From Gp6-AA40 sp035711805 (lineage in GTDB: Bacteria; Acidobacteriota; Vicinamibacteria; Vicinamibacterales; UBA2999): a stretch of DNA of 64,000 nucleotides. The notes beneath the pieces were generated by a model. It saw nothing but the letters and a program-made list of their open reading frames with translations. It was not told where the DNA came from and did no database searches. Within the stretch, counting starts at the first letter, position 1. Each line of letters opens with the position of its first letter. Below, in pieces: positions 31,006 through 39,528 of this stretch. The DNA lies in NCBI GenBank assembly GCA_035711805.1, contig DASTBV010000049.1:1-64000 (forward strand), written 5' to 3'. The translations under genes were made by a program, and so were the position numbers.

Positions 31006-32460
31006 TTGGGAGGCCGGACGTGGGCGCTGGTCGCCGGCTTCCCTGTCTTCGTCCTGGTCGCCACCGCGAACGGGGCCGGCTATCGCTACGGAACATCCGA
31101 TCAGGCGTTTTACATTCCGTCGGTCGTACGTGCCCTTGACCCGGCCGCGTTTCCACGCGACGCCTCGCTGATCGATTCCCAGGGCCGGCTGATGCTCGCC
31201 GATGAAGTGATCGCCGCGATCGCCCGGACGGCCGGGGCTCCGCCCGACGCGTTGTTTTTTGCGGCGTACCTGACGTCCCTGCTGCTGATCTGGCTGGCCT
31301 TGACGGCGATCGGCCGGCATTTGTATCCGTCGGCGTGGCTGACGGTGGCGCTCGTCTCCGCCTTCACCCTGCGCCACCAGATTCCCCGCACCAGCGCCAA
31401 CTCGTTCGAGCCGTACTTTCATCCGCGCATGCTGGCGTTTGGTATCGGCGCCATGGCGGTTGCCGCCGTCCTGCGCAGAAGAATGTGGCTCGCCGTCGCC
31501 TTCGTCGGCCTCAGCGGCCTCGTTCACGCGACCACCGGACTCTGGTTCGCCATCGTCGCCGGCGTTGCGATCGTGCGCCTCGAGCCGGGATTCCGCCCGC
31601 TCGCGATCGGCGCTGTTGCCGCAGCGGCCGCGTTCGTTGCATGGGCCGGCCTGGCCGGGCCCCTGCAAGGCTCGTTCGTGACGATGGATACCGCGTGGCT
31701 GGGAGCCGTCGCCGGGAAAGAGACGCTGTTCCCATCCAACTGGCCGGTCTGGACGTGGATGGCGAACCTGTCGCTCATCGTCGTCGCCTGGTTCACGTAT
31801 CGAGTGCGCGAGCGCACCGAACCGGAGCTCAGCGCGCTCATATGGGGCGCGGCCGCGCTGGTCGGGATCTTTCTCGCCACGTTCCCGCTGGTGCAGGCGA
31901 AGCTCGCGCTCCCGGTGCAGCTGCAGATCTCGCGCGTCTTCTGGCTCGTGGATTTCGTCGCGCTGCTCACCGCGATCGGTCTCGCGCGGCGTGAGCGGGC
32001 GGCGAAGATCCTCGCCGGGGTGATGGTGGCTCTGGCCGTCGGGCGCGGCGTCTACGTCATGGCCGTCGAGCACCCGGAGCGGCCGCTCATGGCGATCCGC
32101 CTTCCTGCTTCGGACTGGCAGAACGCGATGCAGTGGATCAAGGCGCAGCCCGCGAAGTCCCACGTCCTCGCGGACCCGGGGCATGCCTGGAAATACGGGA
32201 CCAGCGTGCGCGTCTCGGCGGAACGCGATGTGTTTCTCGAAGAGGTGAAGGATTCGGCCATCGCCATCTATTCCCGCGACGTCGCGCTTCGCTATAACGA
32301 ACGGAACATGGCAATTGGCGACTTCAACCAGCTCTCGGCGGAACGTGCCTCGGAGTTGGCCGCACGGTATGACCTCGATTACCTCGTCGCGGAAGCGGAC
32401 CTCCCGCTTCGACTCGCCTACCGGAACGCGCGCTTCAAGGTCTACTCGCTGACCCCGTAG
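31006..32460 (+). CDS. Multi-pass membrane protein, unknown (possible GT-C-like fold)
   Basis: About 484 residues if started at TTG 31006. The frame is open upstream to the DinB stop, but that part is encoded by an oligomer repeat and has no ATG or GTG, so the start is uncertain. Around ten membrane segments are followed by a soluble C-terminal domain of ~130 residues (DWQNAMQWIKAQPAKSHVLADP, RYDLDYLVAEADLPL). The layout of an acidic early loop, many helices and a soluble tail resembles GT-C-type or DUF6798-like integral membrane proteins. No catalytic motif is clear enough to name. Confidence 0.75.
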   Translation: MGGRTWALVAGFPVFVLVATANGAGYRYGTSDQAFYIPSVVRALDPAAFPRDASLIDSQGRLMLADEVIAAIARTAGAPPDALFFAAYLTSLLLIWLALTAIGRHLYPSAWLTVALVSAFTLRHQIPRTSANSFEPYFHPRMLAFGIGAMAVAAVLRRRMWLAVAFVGLSGLVHATTGLWFAIVAGVAIVRLEPGFRPLAIGAVAAAAAFVAWAGLAGPLQGSFVTMDTAWLGAVAGKETLFPSNWPVWTWMANLSLIVVAWFTYRVRERTEPELSALIWGAAALVGIFLATFPLVQAKLALPVQLQISRVFWLVDFVALLTAIGLARRERAAKILAGVMVALAVGRGVYVMAVEHPERPLMAIRLPASDWQNAMQWIKAQPAKSHVLADPGHAWKYGTSVRVSAERDVFLEEVKDSAIAIYSRDVALRYNERNMAIGDFNQLSAERASELAARYDLDYLVAEADLPLRLAYRNARFKVYSLTP

Positions 32461-32461
32461 C

Positions 32462-32479
32462 GTCCGCCTTTCGGCGGAC
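32462..32479. repeat. GC-rich palindromic repeat (GTCCGCC..GGCGGAC)
   Basis: GTCCGCCTTTCGGCGGAC has an eight-base stem around a TT/UUCG-like loop and lies between two converging genes (ends at 32460 and 32481). It is the second copy of the palindrome at 7606 and 41276. Confidence 0.7.
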
Positions 32480-32480
32480 C

Positions 32481-33620
32481 CTATAGCAACAGCGTTTCGA
32501 TCCGGTGCGCGTGCACCATGCCCTCGCATGGCGAATAGGCGAACACCGTGAACCGGCCGTCCTGCGACGCAACCAGCGCCAGCGAATCCTGCTGATCGTG
32601 GATGAACTGCGCGCCCGCCAGGTGACGCGTCGCGCCGATCTCGGCCGGCGAAAGGATCCGCGCCTCGGTACCTTCGATCGGTTCGGTCAGCGTCAGCTGC
32701 TCGATCTGCGTTCCACCCTTGCGGCGTGCCACCTTCGCGCCGAACGCCAGCACGTGGTGGCCGCCGGTCATGATCGTGGCGCCGTCGATTGCCGTCAGGC
32801 TGGCAACGGCATCCACCGCGCGGTTCAGCTCTTCCCGCCAGGCCCGCTGACTGACCCCGTTGCCGGGGCCGGCCGCCAGCATGGCCAGCTCGCTGAACGG
32901 CGGCGAGACCTCGTAGGTCAGCGGGTGGACGATGGAGTGCCGCCACGCATCCGTTCCTTCCGGAACGACGAGCAGGACGCCGCCGCGTCCGTGCGCGCGC
33001 ATCGACACGGCGAGCTGGACGAGCACGTTGACGCTGGCGGCCCATGTTGACGGCGAGTCGAATGCCAGCAGCGACGTCAGCAGCGACGGGCAGTCGGGCA
33101 GGCTCGACGCGTGTTCGTCGATCACTTTCACGCTGTCGCCCTGCAGCACCGCGACGTTGACGAATTTCGCCTGCGCCTCGCCGCGATGATGCTTGACGAC
33201 GAGCAGGCCGGGTTCGGTCACCTCCACGACGCAGCAGTACTTCGGAATCGTCCGGACCATGCCCCACACCGACAGCTCGTTGTCCTGATAGGCCACGCCA
33301 AGGTGCACGCCAGGCCGTTCGACGATGGCCGCCAGGCGCGTCAGCGCCGCCGGTTCGAGCGGCACCGCCCGCTCCAGTACCAGCGGATAGAGCGCCTCGT
33401 CGCGGCGGAGAAACGCGAGCGAGATCTTCGGCGCCATCCCTTCTTCACGCCGCAAGCTGGCCCAGAACGCCGCGTCGATCATCCGCACGATCGCACGCTC
33501 GTCGGGAACGGAGCCGAGACTCGCCTCGCCCCGGCTTCGTGCGGCGTCCACATGCAGCGATAGATGTTGCAGTACCGACGGCGCCACCGATCCTGCCGCC
33601 GCGTAGGTGAAATCGGACAT
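32481..33620 (-). CDS. DACNV-type sensor joined to a diadenylate-cyclase (DisA_N)-like domain
   Basis: 379 residues. The C-terminal third looks like a DisA_N fold: TAIDGATIMTGGHHVLAFG supplies a DGA motif at residues 279-281, and IGATRHLAGAQFIHDQQDSLALVASQDGRFTVFAY supplies RHL (332-334) where active diadenylate cyclases have RHR. The N-terminal ~240 residues resemble the DACNV sensor described for such proteins. It may make or bind c-di-AMP or a related nucleotide; the altered third motif residue leaves activity open. A 10-copy 9-base repeat lies directly upstream. Confidence 0.72.
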   Translation of the reverse strand: MSDFTYAAAGSVAPSVLQHLSLHVDAARSRGEASLGSVPDERAIVRMIDAAFWASLRREEGMAPKISLAFLRRDEALYPLVLERAVPLEPAALTRLAAIVERPGVHLGVAYQDNELSVWGMVRTIPKYCCVVEVTEPGLLVVKHHRGEAQAKFVNVAVLQGDSVKVIDEHASSLPDCPSLLTSLLAFDSPSTWAASVNVLVQLAVSMRAHGRGGVLLVVPEGTDAWRHSIVHPLTYEVSPPFSELAMLAAGPGNGVSQRAWREELNRAVDAVASLTAIDGATIMTGGHHVLAFGAKVARRKGGTQIEQLTLTEPIEGTEARILSPAEIGATRHLAGAQFIHDQQDSLALVASQDGRFTVFAYSPCEGMVHAHRIETLLL

Positions 33621-33632
33621 CGAACCATTATT

Positions 33633-33722
33633 GTCGTTCGAGTCGTTCGAGTCGTTCGAGTCGTTCGAGTCGTTCGAGTCGTTCGGAGCGTTCGGGACGT
33701 TCGGGACGTTCGGGACGTTCTG
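33633..33722. repeat. Ten-unit 9-base tandem repeat between divergent genes
   Basis: Five GTCGTTCGA units are followed by GTCGTTCGG, AGCGTTCGG, two GACGTTCGG and GACGTTCTG, filling 33633-33722 exactly. It occupies nearly all of the gap between the divergent starts at 33620 and 33738. Any -35 region of either promoter would have to lie within it. Confidence 0.95.
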
Positions 33723-33737
33723 TTAAGCTGAAATCCA

Positions 33738-34718
33738 GTGGCGTTCGAACCCAGCGCGTACGTTCCCCGCTTCGCCGGCGGTCACCTGCAGACGCTGTAT
33801 GCGTGGGCGAGGCCGCGGCGATTTGCGCAGCTGCCCGCCCCGGTCGAACGCTATTTCGATGTCGCGGATGACGCGCGCGTGCTCGCGCATTGCCACTGGC
33901 ACGAGCGGCCCGCGGGGCATCCGACCCTCCTGCTGCTGCATGGCCTCGAAGGCTCGAGCCTCGCCCATTACATCGCCGGCATCTCCGACAAGGCCTGGGC
34001 AGCTGGGTGGAATGTCGTTCGTCTCAATCAACGGAACTGCGGCAACACCGAGCACCTCTCGCGCGGGCTGTATCATTCGGGCCTGACGCACGATCCGTTG
34101 TCGGTGATGCGCGAGTTGATCAGCACGGAGGGCATCCGCCGAATCGCCGTTGCGGGATATTCACTCGGCGGCAACTTGACGTTGAAGCTGGCGGGCGAAC
34201 TTGGCACAGGCGGCCTGCCCGAACTGAAGGCGGTGTGCGCGGTGTCGCCGACGATGGATTTGTCGGCGTGCGTGGAGGCGCTGGAGCGGCGCTCGAATAT
34301 CGCCTATGAGTTCAATTTCGTCCGGAATCTGAAAGCGCGCATGCGTCGCAAAGCGGCCGCGCACCCGGGTGTGTTCCCGCTGGAACCACTGCCGCGGATC
34401 TGGACCGTCCGTCAATTCGACGAAGCGTATACCGCTCCCCACCACGGCTTCCGTGACGCGTCCGACTACTATCACCGTGCGAGCGCGTTACGGGTGATCG
34501 AGAACATCCGCGTGCCGGCGCTCATCCTGACCGCCGAAGACGATCCGTTCGTTCCGACGCGGGCGTTCTCCGCAGACGCGGTCAGACGCAATCCGAACAT
34601 TACCGTGGTCGTCACGCGGCACGGCGGCCACTGCGCGTTCGTCGAACGGCCGGACAATGGATACGACGGCTATTGGGCCGAACGCGAAATCGTGCGGTTC
34701 GTCGCGGCGCACGTGTAG
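33738..34718 (+). CDS. YheT-family alpha/beta hydrolase
   Basis: 326 residues from GTG 33738. The start block FAGGHLQTLYAW is typical of the YheT/ABHD1-3 group. LLLLHGLEGSSLAHYI forms the oxyanion-hole strand, AVAGYSLGGNLTLK carries the nucleophile Ser in GYSLGG, and ALILTAEDDPFVP and TRHGGHCAFVE supply the catalytic Asp and His. These cytoplasmic hydrolases probably cleave esters or lipids; the substrate is unknown. The gene is divergent from the DAC-like gene across the tandem repeat. Confidence 0.9.
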   Translation: MAFEPSAYVPRFAGGHLQTLYAWARPRRFAQLPAPVERYFDVADDARVLAHCHWHERPAGHPTLLLLHGLEGSSLAHYIAGISDKAWAAGWNVVRLNQRNCGNTEHLSRGLYHSGLTHDPLSVMRELISTEGIRRIAVAGYSLGGNLTLKLAGELGTGGLPELKAVCAVSPTMDLSACVEALERRSNIAYEFNFVRNLKARMRRKAAAHPGVFPLEPLPRIWTVRQFDEAYTAPHHGFRDASDYYHRASALRVIENIRVPALILTAEDDPFVPTRAFSADAVRRNPNITVVVTRHGGHCAFVERPDNGYDGYWAEREIVRFVAAHV

Positions 34719-34728
34719 CGCGAGATCA

Positions 34729-35562
34729 TCAGTTCTCAGCCGGCGCCTGGATTGAATCGATGACGATCACTTCGGTCGGCGCCTGAGTGGATTCGAGCCT
34801 CAATCCCAGCTGCTCGCGGACGGCCGTAAATACCGAAGAGGGACAACTGAGGTTTGTCAGCGGAGGTTTGACGCGCGTGCCCATCTCCTGCAAGCCGGCT
34901 GGACATCCTGGAATGCTGTCCGCGGTCACCGCACTGGACGGCGTCCATGTGAGGTCGAAATCCAGGACCTGCTCGAGGTTGGCTCCGTCGATCACCGGGC
35001 GGTCTACCACGCCGGATAGGTATCGTGCCAGAGCGTCGGTTCCGACATTCCGTCCTCGCGTCCACCCAGGCAGCATCAACATGATCCCGCCGCCCTTGTC
35101 GTCGCGGGCACGAGCGCCCTTGACGCCGCCGCTGTCGGGCACAAGCTCGTACACCGGGAGCGCTCTCGTTTCCTTGTGCACGCGCAACTGGAAACGCTCG
35201 GCCAGCAACGTCTTGACCATCTCCTTCATGTCCGCCTGCGTCGCCGATTCCCTTCCGCGGCCTTCGATCTGGTATCGCGAGTTGACGCCGTCGGCAATGA
35301 CGGTCCTCCACTGTGGCGCCGCGATGATCTGAAAATCGCGCACGCCGTACACCTGCTGAATCACGAACTCGATATATACGTTCTCCCCGACGAACCGTCC
35401 GCCCGGGAGGAATCTCACGCCGCCGCCGGTGGTGCCGGGAACGGCGCGCTTCACCGACACGACGTCGAAGGCGGGCCTCGGTGTCTGCGCGCCGAGCGGC
35501 GCCAGCCACAGGACCGCGACGGCGACCAGCGTCATTGGACTATGGCGCTGCATACGGCGCAT
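34729..35562 (-). CDS. TIGR03435 family secreted protein
   Basis: 277 residues; the start may be any of three early Met codons, with a signal peptide MTLVAVAVLWLAPLGAQ. The domain contains FDVVSVKRA, FVIQQVYGVRDFQIIAAPQW, MVKTLLAERFQLRVHKETRALPVYELV, DRPVIDGANLEQVLDFDLTWTP, and the end VREQLGLRLESTQAPTEVIVIDSIQAPAEN in overlapping blocks. Its 5' end overlaps the DUF72 gene by 23 bases, so the two are likely co-transcribed. Function unknown. Confidence 0.88.
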   Translation of the reverse strand: MRRMQRHSPMTLVAVAVLWLAPLGAQTPRPAFDVVSVKRAVPGTTGGGVRFLPGGRFVGENVYIEFVIQQVYGVRDFQIIAAPQWRTVIADGVNSRYQIEGRGRESATQADMKEMVKTLLAERFQLRVHKETRALPVYELVPDSGGVKGARARDDKGGGIMLMLPGWTRGRNVGTDALARYLSGVVDRPVIDGANLEQVLDFDLTWTPSSAVTADSIPGCPAGLQEMGTRVKPPLTNLSCPSSVFTAVREQLGLRLESTQAPTEVIVIDSIQAPAEN

Positions 35563-36274
35563 TATCGGCCAGATTCGTGGGTAGTAGTTCCATCAACAAC
35601 TTCCCGAATTCCGGCCCCTTCCCCGACTCCTCATGCTTGAAATACACGAACACCTCGCCGCAGCCTGACGTCTGTTCGCGAATCACCCCGGCCCACTTCG
35701 CGATGTCCTCCGGCGTGTAGCCCTCGTCACGCAGGCGGAAGTACGCATAGTCCGCGGTAATCTCCACCGGCGTTGCGAGCTTCTCGCTGTCGGCCACGCA
35801 CAGCGCCAGGTTGCGGGCCCGCAGGCGTCCGTAGATCTCCTCATCCAGCCACGATGGATGCCGGAACTCGAAGGCCGCGCAGACGCGCGGCGGAAACGCG
35901 TCGAGGAAGGCATCGAACAGCGCGAGGTCCTTCTTCAGGTTCGGCGGCAGTTGAAACAACAGGGCACCGAGCTTGGGGCCCAGAACTGCGGCTGTTTCGA
36001 GGAACTGACGGACGCGATCGGCGCAGTCGCGCAGGCGCGCGTCATGGGTAATCCGCTTCGGCGCCTTGAGCGTCAGCTTGAACCGCTCGGGCGTCGCCGC
36101 GTTCCAGCCTTCGAGAATCTTCTCGTTCGGCGTGCGATAGAACGTGTAGTTGATCTCGACGGTCGGGAATCGCTCGGCGTAATACGGCAGCATCTTCGCC
36201 GCCGCCAGCTTCTCGGGGTAGAAGGTGCCTCGCCATTCGGGGTAGTTGTACCCGGACGTTCCAATCCAAATCAT
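35540..36274 (-). CDS. DUF72 (YecE-like) protein
   Basis: 244 residues. IWIGTSGYNYPEWRGTFYP at the N-terminus, VEINYTFYRTPN, FKLTLKAPKRITHDARL, LLFQLPPNLK and FEFRHPSWLDEEI are the family signatures of this TIM-barrel-like protein of unknown biochemical role. The C-terminus has VYFKHEESGKGPEFGKLL, in place of the usual FNN..gs ending. Its start overlaps the end of the ABC permease gene by four bases. Confidence 0.92.
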   Translation of the reverse strand: MIWIGTSGYNYPEWRGTFYPEKLAAAKMLPYYAERFPTVEINYTFYRTPNEKILEGWNAATPERFKLTLKAPKRITHDARLRDCADRVRQFLETAAVLGPKLGALLFQLPPNLKKDLALFDAFLDAFPPRVCAAFEFRHPSWLDEEIYGRLRARNLALCVADSEKLATPVEITADYAYFRLRDEGYTPEDIAKWAGVIREQTSGCGEVFVYFKHEESGKGPEFGKLLMELLPTNLADNAPYAAP

Positions 36275-37623
36275 GCTTCACGGGCCCAGCGGATGAGCGT
36301 CCGGACGTTCGGCGGCTTGCCGTGCATCAGCAGACCGACCTTGAAGACCTTGCCTGCGAACCAGACGGCGGCACATGCGCCGGCAATACCGACGACCAGC
36401 GTCAGCCACACCTGCCAGGCCGGTGGCGGCACGTCCGATGCCATCCGAGTCATCATGGCAATGGTGTTGACCGGCGGAATGAAGCTGAGCGCCACGCTGA
36501 GCGGCGAATTCGGCGCGCGGCCGATCATCGGCGACAGCAGATACGGCAGGATCAGCAGCAGCATCACCGGCCCCATGAGAGACTGCGCTTCCTGAATCTC
36601 GTTGACCGCCGCGCCGATCGACATCATGAGCGCGCCGAAGATGAGATACGTAATCAGAAAGAACACCAGCAGGTAGACGATCAGCAGCGGATCGATGATG
36701 CCGAGCATCGCGAACGAGTAGAGGGCCAGCAGACCGAGCCCGAGATAGATCGACATGGCGAGCAGACCAACCCCGAGCTGACCGATCAACTTCCCGGCCA
36801 TCAGCTCGAACGGGGAAACGGCCGACAGCAGAACTTCGACGACGCGGCTGGATTTCTCCTCGACGGTCGACGTCATCAGCGTCTGACCGCCCGTGATCAC
36901 GCCGACGAACAGCAGCAGGCCGACCATGAACGGGAGGAAACGCATGAACCGTCTCTGACCGCTCTGCTCGCCGGCATCGGTCACGACGACCGCCTCGGGA
37001 CGCGTCACCCGCGTCATCACCTCGATCCGGTTTGGATCCAGCGCCGCCACGTTCATCCGCGCGGCCACCAGCGCCTCGCGCAGCGAGTCGTGCAGCGTGG
37101 TCTCGGTGTCCTCGTCGAGACCGCGTGAGACGTAGAGGTCATAGGTCCCGAACTCCGCCGAGCCGGCCGCACCCTGCGTGGCATCCGTATGAACCACGAC
37201 GAGCGCGAGCAGACGGGTCGCCGGGTCGTCCGACGTCAGTTTCCGCTTCTCCGCGTCGAGGTCCGTGTCCGCGGGACGTTCGGCGAGCGTCAGGCTCGGC
37301 ACCCTGCCGACCGCGCGCTGAACGACCGCATCGGGTACGCCGCCCGGAATCCCGCGCATGGTCCGCATCGCGTTCTCGCGCCGGCGTTTCTCGATTGCGG
37401 GCGCGTCAAGCGTCGATCGCAACATCGGCGTGATCTGGCCGGTTGGATCGATCACCGCGACGGTTCCAACAACCCGCGGCTGGCTCGCGACGCTGCGCAG
37501 ACGTGGGCCTGCAAGCAGGAACAATGCGATCAGCGCCGGAAAGATGAACAGGCCGATGAGGAAGCCTCTATTCGAGACGGTGGCCATGAACTCCCGCTGG
37601 GCGATCAGAGGGATTCTCTTCAC
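36271..37623 (-). CDS. ABC-2 type exporter permease (NatB-like)
   Basis: 450 residues. One N-terminal membrane helix (GFLIGLFIFPALIALFLLAG) is followed by a large extracytoplasmic domain (~45-220). Five or six further helices follow, including LLLFVGVITGGQTLMTSTVEEKSSRVVEVLLSAVSPFELMAGK in its cytoplasmic loop, the characteristic block of NatB/YhaP permeases that export sodium or antibiotics. It overlaps the ATPase gene upstream by four bases, forming a two-gene exporter. Confidence 0.9.
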   Translation of the reverse strand: MKRIPLIAQREFMATVSNRGFLIGLFIFPALIALFLLAGPRLRSVASQPRVVGTVAVIDPTGQITPMLRSTLDAPAIEKRRRENAMRTMRGIPGGVPDAVVQRAVGRVPSLTLAERPADTDLDAEKRKLTSDDPATRLLALVVVHTDATQGAAGSAEFGTYDLYVSRGLDEDTETTLHDSLREALVAARMNVAALDPNRIEVMTRVTRPEAVVVTDAGEQSGQRRFMRFLPFMVGLLLFVGVITGGQTLMTSTVEEKSSRVVEVLLSAVSPFELMAGKLIGQLGVGLLAMSIYLGLGLLALYSFAMLGIIDPLLIVYLLVFFLITYLIFGALMMSIGAAVNEIQEAQSLMGPVMLLLILPYLLSPMIGRAPNSPLSVALSFIPPVNTIAMMTRMASDVPPPAWQVWLTLVVGIAGACAAVWFAGKVFKVGLLMHGKPPNVRTLIRWAREA

Positions 37624-38600
37624 GTCAGCGCTCCTTCCGTGGCAACCCCCTGGAGGTTTTCCCTGAGGGCACGCTCGGCCTCGGGATTCCGCGCGTCGGC
37701 CGCAACCAGACGCAGGAAGACGTCCTCGAGCCGCAGCCGCGCCATGGCGAGCCGGGCCACACGGACGCGCGCGGCGATCTGCTGCATGGCCGTCGTTGGA
37801 TCGGCGCCCGGCAGGAGGTGCACGTCGCAGCCGTCGGCGGTCGGCTGAACGTCCGCCACGCCGGGAATCTCTCGAAGCAACTGCAGCGGTGCGCCTTCAT
37901 CGAGCGGCTCGACCTGGATCGTCCGCGGATCGTATTGGCGCCTGAGACCGGCCATCGGCTCGTCGAGCACCTTGCGGCCGCGGTGAATCATCACCACGTG
38001 CTGGCACAGCTCTTCGGCGTGCGCCATGATGTGCGTGGAGAACAGAATCGTCGCTCCGCGCTGCTGCTCCGCCGCGACCAGCTCCTTCAGCCGTTTGACG
38101 CTGACGGGATCGAGGCCGCTGAACGGCTCGTCGAGGATGATCAACTCCGGCCGGTTGATGATCGCGGCGACGAACTCCACGCGGTGAAGCATTCCCTTCG
38201 ACAGCTCCTCGCAGCGTTTCTTCTCGACGTTGACGAGCCCGGTCTGTTCCAGGAGCGCGCTGGCGCGCGGCAGCGCCTCGTCCTCCGCCACCCCCTTGAG
38301 CTGGGCGATATACGCGAGAAAATCACCGACGCGCATCCGGCGATAGACGCCGCGCTCCTCCGGGAGGTATCCGATGCGGTCTTTGGCCTCGAGCGCGGAC
38401 CGGTGTCCCAGGACCGACACGGTGCCCGAGTCGGCAAAGAGAATGGACATGACGATCCGGATGCACGTTGTTTTGCCCGCACCGCTCGGGCCAATGAATC
38501 CATAGGTCGCACCTCGTGGTACGACCAGATCCAGCTCGTCGACCGCGCGCGTGGCGCCGAACGTCTTGGTCAGGCGCTCGAGGCGCAAGGCGGGTTCCAT
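37620..38600 (-). CDS. ABC transporter ATP-binding protein (NatA-like)
   Basis: 326 residues. Walker A is GPSGAGKTT, the Q-loop lies in GYLPEERGVYRRM, the signature is ELSKGML, and Walker B is LIILDEPFSGLD, with the switch His in STHIMAHAEE. The C-terminal ~90 residues form the accessory domain common in NatA/DrrA-type ATPases. It pairs with the permease downstream. The start has a GAGAGGAG Shine-Dalgarno, and an extended -10 TATAAG lies at 38620-38625. Confidence 0.93.
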   Translation of the reverse strand: MEPALRLERLTKTFGATRAVDELDLVVPRGATYGFIGPSGAGKTTCIRIVMSILFADSGTVSVLGHRSALEAKDRIGYLPEERGVYRRMRVGDFLAYIAQLKGVAEDEALPRASALLEQTGLVNVEKKRCEELSKGMLHRVEFVAAIINRPELIILDEPFSGLDPVSVKRLKELVAAEQQRGATILFSTHIMAHAEELCQHVVMIHRGRKVLDEPMAGLRRQYDPRTIQVEPLDEGAPLQLLREIPGVADVQPTADGCDVHLLPGADPTTAMQQIAARVRVARLAMARLRLEDVFLRLVAADARNPEAERALRENLQGVATEGALT

Positions 38601-38673
38601 CGATCTCCTCTCGCGTGCGCTTATACCACGGGGCCATCACCCCGCTTGCCAAGGCGGAGTACAGTGAATACGG
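38601..38673. promoter_or_regulatory. Divergent promoter region of the ABC exporter and the SCO1 gene
   Basis: On the minus strand TGGTATAAG forms an extended -10 (38620-38625) leading to a leadered ABC operon. On the plus strand TACAGT (38660-38665) lies eight bases before ATG 38674, the leaderless arrangement. Confidence 0.55.
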
Positions 38674-39528
38674 ATGCACCTGCGAATGGTTTCCCTGGCG
38701 GCCGTCGTGCTCGTGGCCGCATGCGATCGCGAGCCGCCGGTCAGGCAATACGAGCTCACAGGTCAGATTCTGGCCGTCGACACGGCGCGCAATGAAGTCC
38801 TGATCAAACACGACAACATCAGGAACTTCATGCCCGCGATGACGATGCCGTTCACGGTGAAGGACCCATCGCTGCTGTCGGGCCGCGAGCCCGGCGACCT
38901 GGTCACTGCAACCCTCGTCGTTGGCGAAACCAGCGCTCACTTGTCATCACTGACACGCACCGGGCACGCGAAGCTCGAAACGCCGCCCGTGGTGTCGGAT
39001 GCGCCTCGCGTCCTCATGCCGGGAGAACCGGTGGCCGATGCGCTGCTCGTCGATCAGCAGGAAAAGGCGCGGCCGTTCTCCAGCTTCAAAGGTCACCGCG
39101 TCGCGATCACATTCATGTTCACGCGTTGTCCGCTCCCTGACTTCTGCCCGCTGATGGACAGACACTTCGCCGCCGTGCAACAGACCATTCAGGGGGCGGC
39201 GGACATGCGCGACGTCCGTCTCATCAGCATGACCCTCGATCCGGAATTCGACACCCCGGCCGTGCTCAGCCGCCACGCCGCCCGTCTCAACGCCGATCCG
39301 GCCGTCTGGAGTTTCGTGACCGGAGAGCCGAAAGCCGCCGCCGACTTCGCCCGCCAGTTCGGCATCTACACGGAGCGTGATCTCGGCACCGGCGCGAACC
39401 TCGTGCACAACCTGCGCACCGCCATCGTCGACGCCGATGGACGGATGGTGAAGGTCCATTCCGGCAACGACTGGACGCCGGCCGATCTCGTTGCGGACCT
39501 CAAAGCGACGCCCGCTCCCGCGCACTGA
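38674..39528 (+). CDS. CusF-like copper-binding domain fused to SCO1/SenC protein, lipoprotein
   Basis: 284 residues. VVLVAAC is a lipobox. Residues ~25-95 form a CusF-type domain (GQILAVDTARNEVLIKHDNI, PAMTMPFTVKD with the Met/Trp copper-binding pattern), and ~115-280 a SCO1 domain with TRCPLPDFCPLM and the metal His in NLVHNLRT. SCO1 proteins deliver copper to the CuA site of cytochrome oxidase or keep its thiols reduced. The two Cys are spaced CxxxxxC rather than the usual CxxxC. It overlaps the next gene by 38 bases. Confidence 0.9.
   Translation: MHLRMVSLAAVVLVAACDREPPVRQYELTGQILAVDTARNEVLIKHDNIRNFMPAMTMPFTVKDPSLLSGREPGDLVTATLVVGETSAHLSSLTRTGHAKLETPPVVSDAPRVLMPGEPVADALLVDQQEKARPFSSFKGHRVAITFMFTRCPLPDFCPLMDRHFAAVQQTIQGAADMRDVRLISMTLDPEFDTPAVLSRHAARLNADPAVWSFVTGEPKAAADFARQFGIYTERDLGTGANLVHNLRTAIVDADGRMVKVHSGNDWTPADLVADLKATPAPAH

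Noticed and set aside
30979..33267. 762-codon minus-strand frame across two genes
   Set aside because: Spans the antisense of the membrane protein and part of the DAC-like gene in another frame; no motifs and biased Arg/Glu content.
33633..33722. CRISPR-like array
   Set aside because: The units are only 9 bases, directly adjoining without spacers; this is a tandem repeat.
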